Positions 6,903 through 10,650 of a stretch of 10,650 nucleotides of DNA are shown one piece after another; positions within the stretch are counted from its first letter, which is position 1, and each line of letters begins with the position of its first letter. The stretch lies in contig JAKIYJ010000034.1 in assembly GCA_022708585.1 (NCBI GenBank), forward strand, positions 1-10,650. The letters run 5' to 3'. Position numbers and translations under genes: made by a program. The stretch comes from Bacteroidota bacterium (GTDB lineage Bacteria > Bacteroidota > Bacteroidia > Bacteroidales > JAKIYJ01). The notes under the pieces are model-generated. The model was not told the origin of the DNA. It worked only from the letters and a program-made list of their open reading frames with translations, and did not search any database.

Positions 6903-8702
6903 ATGATAAAAGTTAGAAAATATAATCACATATTAGTATACAGCATATTTTTAATTTTTGTTGGCTTATTTCAGAAAACTTATGCTTTTGTTCCAGAAGA
7001 TTCTTTAAAAGATCCTGATTATATAGCATCTATTATTAAATATACAAGTTATTATCCTTTTATCCGATACAATGTAAATTTTATTGAATGGGTTAATTCA
7101 AACGCCATAAGTTCATTTTTTGACAAGTTATCAAATTCCAGAAATCAAAAAGTAAAAATATTGCATATTGGCGATTCGCATGTACAAGCTGATATAGGTA
7201 CGGGATATTTACGTAACAGGTTTCAGCAAATATTTGGTTATGGAGGCAGAGGACTTGTTTTCCCATACAGAGCCGCCAATACGCATTCTGCTTGGGATTA
7301 TAGAACCTTTGCGGAAGGAAATTGGGAAAATTCAAAAAATATTGATAAAGAAAGAAAATTTGATATAGGTATAAGCGGAGTAACAATATATACAACAGAT
7401 ACAAATGCAGGATTTAAATTTGTTTTTCAAAAAAACAGTTTACCCGAAAATTTTAATTTGTTAAAATTATTGTTAAAAAATTCTCCTGAAAGTTTTGACC
7501 TTAATTTAAAAGCATCTTCTTGCAATGATACTCTTTATATACCATGTTATTTTGAAAATAACAATAAATTTATTGAAGTTAAATTACCCAAAAGTGCCGA
7601 TACATTATATTTTTTAGTTAATAAAACAAAAAAACAACAAAATTTTCTTGAATTTTATGGACTTTTTATAGAATCGTCGACAAATGATGGAATTTTATAT
7701 TCAAGTACTGGAATAAATGGCGCAGGATATAATAGTATTTTATCTCAAAATCTTTTTATTGAACAACTTTCGGCTTATGACCCGGATCTGGTTATTATAG
7801 ATCTTGGGGGGAACGACTTCTACAAACAACCTTTTGCATATTCCAAAATGGAAACAATGTTGCATGAAATTATTAAAAATATTAAAGTGGCATCACCAAA
7901 TACAGCAATAATAATAAACAGTTCACAAAATTTTTACCGTAAAACATATAATGTTGCCGAATGTGAATATTTTTCAGAATTAACCCGAAGTGTAGCCTTT
8001 AAAAATAATTGTGCCTTTTATGATTATTATAGAGTAGCAGGAGAAAACAAATCTATGATGAAATGGCTGGCAAACGGATTAGCTAAAAAAGACAAGGTAC
8101 ATCTTACTGATAAAGGATATCAGGTAAAAGCAGAACTTTTTCTTAACGCCATACTTATGTCATACCAAAAATGGTTACGTAATAACAATATTGACACTCT
8201 GATCGCAATAAACAATAAAATCGATTCTTCTGAACTTGTTTCATATTTCGATAAAAATATTATTTTAAAAAAGGAAAATGTAAAAGTACAAGTTGCAACT
8301 GAAACCAAAGCTGTTTCAAATGCCAATCAAAACTACTCTATAAAAGGACAAAAACTGGAATATGTTATAAAACAAGGCGATAATCTTGGCTCAATAGCAC
8401 AGAAATATCATGTAACAGTCAATGATTTAAAAAAATGGAATAATTTGAGTACAAACAAAATTATTGCTGGGAAAAAATTAATTATTTATTCAAATTATAA
8501 AGATACTAATGATAACAAATCAAGCCTTCAAGATAAAAAAAGTACTTCACAAGCACAACAAAAAATAAAGCATGAAGTAAAACCTGGAGAAAATTTGTGG
8601 GTAATAGCTAAAAGATATAATACTACTGTTGACAAAATCAAGCAGTTGAACAATTTAACAAACGACAATTTAAAACCGGGAATGATTCTAATCATAAAAT
8701 AG
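6903..8702 (+). CDS. Secreted SGNH/GDSL-fold protein with two C-terminal LysM domains, putative peptidoglycan-associated O-acyltransferase or esterase
   Basis: The 599-residue protein starts with a signal peptide (hydrophobic 9-22, probable cleavage after TYA at 28). The SGNH core is complete: block I ILHIGDSHVQAD with S92, block II TGINGAG with G273, block III DLGGND with N304, and block V KKDKVHLTDKG with D397 and H400. A beta-rich insertion (about 155-260) separates blocks I and II. Two LysM domains follow: LysM1 at about 485-529 (begins EYVIKQGDNLGSIAQKY) and LysM2 at 556-599 (begins HEVKPGENLWVIAKRY), joined by a Ser/Lys/Gln-rich linker. LysM domains bind GlcNAc-containing polymers, mainly peptidoglycan, so the enzyme is probably held at the cell wall. 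It starts 14 bases after the previous stop and ends 5 bases before the MBOAT start, so the genes are co-transcribed. PatB-like O-acetyltransferase and glycan deacetylase are both possible; the MBOAT partner favours transferase. Confidence 0.88.
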   Translation: MIKVRKYNHILVYSIFLIFVGLFQKTYAFVPEDSLKDPDYIASIIKYTSYYPFIRYNVNFIEWVNSNAISSFFDKLSNSRNQKVKILHIGDSHVQADIGTGYLRNRFQQIFGYGGRGLVFPYRAANTHSAWDYRTFAEGNWENSKNIDKERKFDIGISGVTIYTTDTNAGFKFVFQKNSLPENFNLLKLLLKNSPESFDLNLKASSCNDTLYIPCYFENNNKFIEVKLPKSADTLYFLVNKTKKQQNFLEFYGLFIESSTNDGILYSSTGINGAGYNSILSQNLFIEQLSAYDPDLVIIDLGGNDFYKQPFAYSKMETMLHEIIKNIKVASPNTAIIINSSQNFYRKTYNVAECEYFSELTRSVAFKNNCAFYDYYRVAGENKSMMKWLANGLAKKDKVHLTDKGYQVKAELFLNAILMSYQKWLRNNNIDTLIAINNKIDSSELVSYFDKNIILKKENVKVQVATETKAVSNANQNYSIKGQKLEYVIKQGDNLGSIAQKYHVTVNDLKKWNNLSTNKIIAGKKLIIYSNYKDTNDNKSSLQDKKSTSQAQQKIKHEVKPGENLWVIAKRYNTTVDKIKQLNNLTNDNLKPGMILIIK

Positions 8703-8707
8703 ATAGT

Positions 8708-10225
8708 ATGTGGCAAAATTTTATCTCTTCTGTGCCTGAAATATTTTTTTACATTCCAGAACAACTATTAACATTTACATCTGTTTTTTTTATATCTTTA
8801 TTTACATTATTTTATTTTTTATATGCATTATTTTTAAAAAAAATAAAATTACGCAACTTTCTATTATTATTATTTAGTCTTTATTTCTATTATAAAATCA
8901 GCGGTTTATATGTTTTTTTATTGATATTTATTGCAACTTCTGATTATTTTATTGGGAAAGCAATTTTTTATTCAAAAAAAGAAAAATATAAATCTTTATT
9001 GGTATTATTGTCCATCATTATTGACGCAGGAAGTTTATTGTATTTTAAATATTCGGAATTTTTTTATCATATCAGAATTGATTTAATAAATGAAATTTTT
9101 CATCAAAATTTAAGTTATACTCCTCCTGACTGGCTTAATTTCGTTATGCCATTAGGCATATCTTTCTATGTGTTTAAAACATTAAGTTATATTTTTGATT
9201 TAAAACGTGAAATTATAGAACAACCTGAAAAAAACTATATAAATTATTTACTCTATGTTTCATTTTTCCCTAATATTCTTGCAGGACCAATTTCAAAAGC
9301 TCGAAATCTTTTACCTCAACTGAATTCAAATGTAATTATTGATAAAACCAAAGCAGGGAATGGTCTTTTTTTGATTTTGTGCGGCACCTTTAAAAAAATA
9401 GTTATAGCAGATATGCTTGGGCGAAATCTTGTCGACAGAGTTTTTGATGCACCAGAGTTTTTTTCAAATTTTGAAACCTTGATGGCAGGTTATGGTTATA
9501 CCATGCAATTGTATTTCGATTTTTCGGGCTATACTGATATTGTTATTGGACTGGCTCTATTACTTGGATTTTCAATTGAGCCTAACTTTAACAAACCTTT
9601 TCTTGCTCAAAATATTTCTGAATTCTGGCGAAGATGGCATATCACTCTTTCATCATGGCTAAATGAATATATTTATCAACCTTTATCGTTTTATTTTAGA
9701 AAATTTAAATCAGCAGGAGTAGTTCTTGCCGTTTTGATTACATTTACAATATCGGGGTTATGGCATGGACCGGCATTGACTTATGTAATATGGGGAATTT
9801 TACATGGACTGGCAATTACATGGGATATAACAACCAGCAAATTAAGAAAAAAAGTTTCCAAAATATTTAATCCTAAAATATATAAATTTTTAAGCATTTT
9901 AATATGCTTTCATTTTCTCGTATTTACAATGATAATTTTTAGAAGCGAAAATCTTTCTAAATCTTTTTTAATGTTGAACAAAATATTTTCAGGATTAGAA
10001 TTTAATTTAATTTTAGATTGGGCAAAAATTTATATTTTACCATTAAGTATATTACTTTTATCGTTAATATTACATTATTTGCCGATTACATTAATTGATA
10101 AAATCAAGAAATTTTATTCCAACCTCCACTGGTCCTTAAAAATATTGGTTTCTTTTATCGTGATATTAATTATATTTCAGGCTTATAATACTGATTCGCA
10201 AGCTTTTATTTATCTTAAATTTTGA
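8708..10225 (+). CDS. MBOAT-family membrane O-acyltransferase (AlgI/PatA-like)
   Basis: This 505-residue polytopic membrane protein has hydrophobic segments throughout. MBOAT/AlgI signatures appear in order: MPLGISFYVFKTLSYIFD (147-164), FFPNILAGPISK (186-197), TMQLYFDFSGYTDIVIG (265-281), FNKPFLAQNISEFWRRWHITLSSWL (from 294, with H311) and TFTISGLWHGPALTYVIWG (345-363) with the invariant histidine H353. In AlgI and PatA, this family takes an acyl group, usually acetyl, from a cytoplasmic donor and passes it across the inner membrane to a periplasmic SGNH partner. Here two SGNH partners are encoded directly upstream, the nearer only 5 bases away. The start ATG at 8708 gives a short hydrophobic N-terminus typical of the family. 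A D-alanyl (DltB-like) role is less likely, because no DltA or carrier-protein gene is present. The acceptor glycan is inferred only from the LysM neighbour. Confidence 0.94.
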   Translation: MWQNFISSVPEIFFYIPEQLLTFTSVFFISLFTLFYFLYALFLKKIKLRNFLLLLFSLYFYYKISGLYVFLLIFIATSDYFIGKAIFYSKKEKYKSLLVLLSIIIDAGSLLYFKYSEFFYHIRIDLINEIFHQNLSYTPPDWLNFVMPLGISFYVFKTLSYIFDLKREIIEQPEKNYINYLLYVSFFPNILAGPISKARNLLPQLNSNVIIDKTKAGNGLFLILCGTFKKIVIADMLGRNLVDRVFDAPEFFSNFETLMAGYGYTMQLYFDFSGYTDIVIGLALLLGFSIEPNFNKPFLAQNISEFWRRWHITLSSWLNEYIYQPLSFYFRKFKSAGVVLAVLITFTISGLWHGPALTYVIWGILHGLAITWDITTSKLRKKVSKIFNPKIYKFLSILICFHFLVFTMIIFRSENLSKSFLMLNKIFSGLEFNLILDWAKIYILPLSILLLSLILHYLPITLIDKIKKFYSNLHWSLKILVSFIVILIIFQAYNTDSQAFIYLKF

Positions 10226-10290
10226 TGTTTCAAGATATATATACATAGAATTATACATTCCACAATTATTAAAATATATTATTCAAAAAA

Positions 10291-10650
10291 TCACCTTATT
10301 TCGTCTCCAGGTTCTGTATTTTCGCCTGGAGTAACAAATGAAAGTTTTCCTTCATAATTTTCAGTCATAAGTATCATTCCATAAGATTTAATGCCTTTAA
10401 GTTCACGAGGAGCAAGGTTAACAAGTATACAAACTTTCTGTCCAATAACACTTTCAGGAGTATAATATTCTGCAATACCTGAGACTACTGTTCTTTTGTC
10501 TAAACCAGTATCAACAGTCAATTTGAGAAGTTTTTTAGTTTTAGGTATTTTTTCGGCTGCTATTATCACTCCGGAACGTAAATCAATTTTTGAAAAATCA
10601 TCAAAGTTTATTTCTATTTTTTGTGGATTTATTTTTTTATTTTTAATTTC
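10291..10650 (-). CDS. metG: Methionyl-tRNA synthetase, C-terminal tRNA-binding domain (5' part off the window)
   Basis: The frame is open from the right edge to a TGA at 10291-10293, giving 119 residues. They form the OB-fold tRNA-binding domain at the end of methionyl-tRNA synthetase: FDDFSKIDLRSGVIIAAEK, then KTKKLLKLTVDTG, VVSGIAEYYTPESVIGQKV, NLAPRELKGIKSYGM and a terminal PGDEIR. A free-standing Arc1p/CsaA-like protein cannot be fully excluded, because the catalytic part is outside. However, the open frame extends beyond the domain into a Lys/Asn-rich linker (EIKNKKINPQKIE), which fits the fused MetG usual in Bacteroidota. An internal GTG at 10569 is not the start, since conserved domain residues (FDDFSKIDLR) lie upstream of it. 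The gene is convergent with the MBOAT gene. The 65-base gap (10226-10290) is AT-rich with no convincing terminator hairpin. Confidence 0.93.
   Translation of the reverse strand, partial: EIKNKKINPQKIEINFDDFSKIDLRSGVIIAAEKIPKTKKLLKLTVDTGLDKRTVVSGIAEYYTPESVIGQKVCILVNLAPRELKGIKSYGMILMTENYEGKLSFVTPGENTEPGDEIR

Noticed and set aside
7093..7404. 103-residue open frame on the minus strand
   Set aside because: It is antisense within block I of the LysM-SGNH gene and has no signal, motif or upstream element of its own.
5416..10225. Alginate acetylation operon (algI/algJ/algX/algF)
   Set aside because: The MBOAT and SGNH folds fit, but no alginate polymerisation, epimerase or export gene is present and the LysM tail points elsewhere, so alginate gene names are not justified.
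8708..10225. DltB-type D-alanyl exporter
   Set aside because: No DltA ligase, DltC carrier or DltD-like gene is present, and the LPS-type envelope of Bacteroidota lacks teichoic acids. AlgI/PatA-like is the better fit.
10226..10290. Bidirectional terminator between the convergent MBOAT and metG genes
   Set aside because: Only a 4-bp GAAT/ATTC stem was found in this AT-rich gap, which is not convincing.
10291..10569. Short separate gene beginning at the GTG at 10569
   Set aside because: The frame is open to the right window edge and conserved tRNA-binding-domain residues (FDDFSKIDLR) lie upstream of this GTG, so it is an internal valine of a longer protein.

Overview
The window looks like a chromosomal segment from a member of the Bacteroidota. 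It is very AT-rich. Several genes are preceded by the Bacteroidota-type -7 element TAnnTTTG, and Shine-Dalgarno sequences are weak or absent. The proteins also have a Bacteroidota character: an SGNH/LysM protein family, a CBM-like lipoprotein and a single-chain MetG tail. I see no rRNA, tRNA, CRISPR array, insertion sequence or phage gene. No gap between genes is longer than 300 bases.

Left block (1-4501), all on the minus strand. In transcription order it holds: a Gfo/Idh/MocA-type NAD(P)-dependent oxidoreductase whose motifs resemble the UDP-GlcNAc 3-dehydrogenase (GnnA) type; a secreted lipoprotein of unknown role with a C-terminal beta-sandwich-like region; a membrane polyprenyl-phosphate sugar-1-phosphate transferase, the kind of enzyme that starts exopolysaccharide or O-antigen repeat units; and the N-terminal 301 codons of a radical-SAM protein of the lysine 2,3-aminomutase (KamA) superfamily, which runs off the left edge. 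The lipoprotein and sugar transferase genes are 13 bases apart and are probably co-transcribed. The radical-SAM gene has its own promoter-like element.

Centre. At 4502-4613 the oxidoreductase gene and pcm (protein-L-isoaspartate O-methyltransferase) diverge from back-to-back promoters. The two -7 boxes are identical and form a 9-bp inverted repeat.

Right block (5416-10225), plus strand. Three tightly packed genes form an apparent operon: a membrane-anchored SGNH-fold protein, a secreted SGNH-fold protein with two C-terminal LysM domains, and an AlgI/PatA-type MBOAT membrane acyltransferase. From established MBOAT/SGNH systems (alginate AlgI-AlgJ/AlgX, peptidoglycan PatA-PatB), the likely job is to carry an acyl (probably acetyl) group across the inner membrane and place it on an extracytoplasmic glycan. 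The LysM domains point to peptidoglycan as the docking site or acceptor. The two SGNH proteins are visible paralogues, and the first has an altered block V. This cassette is the most interesting item in the window.

Right edge. The C-terminal tRNA-binding OB-fold of methionyl-tRNA synthetase lies on the minus strand, convergent with the MBOAT gene. Overall the window combines housekeeping genes (pcm, metG) with cell-envelope glycan genes.
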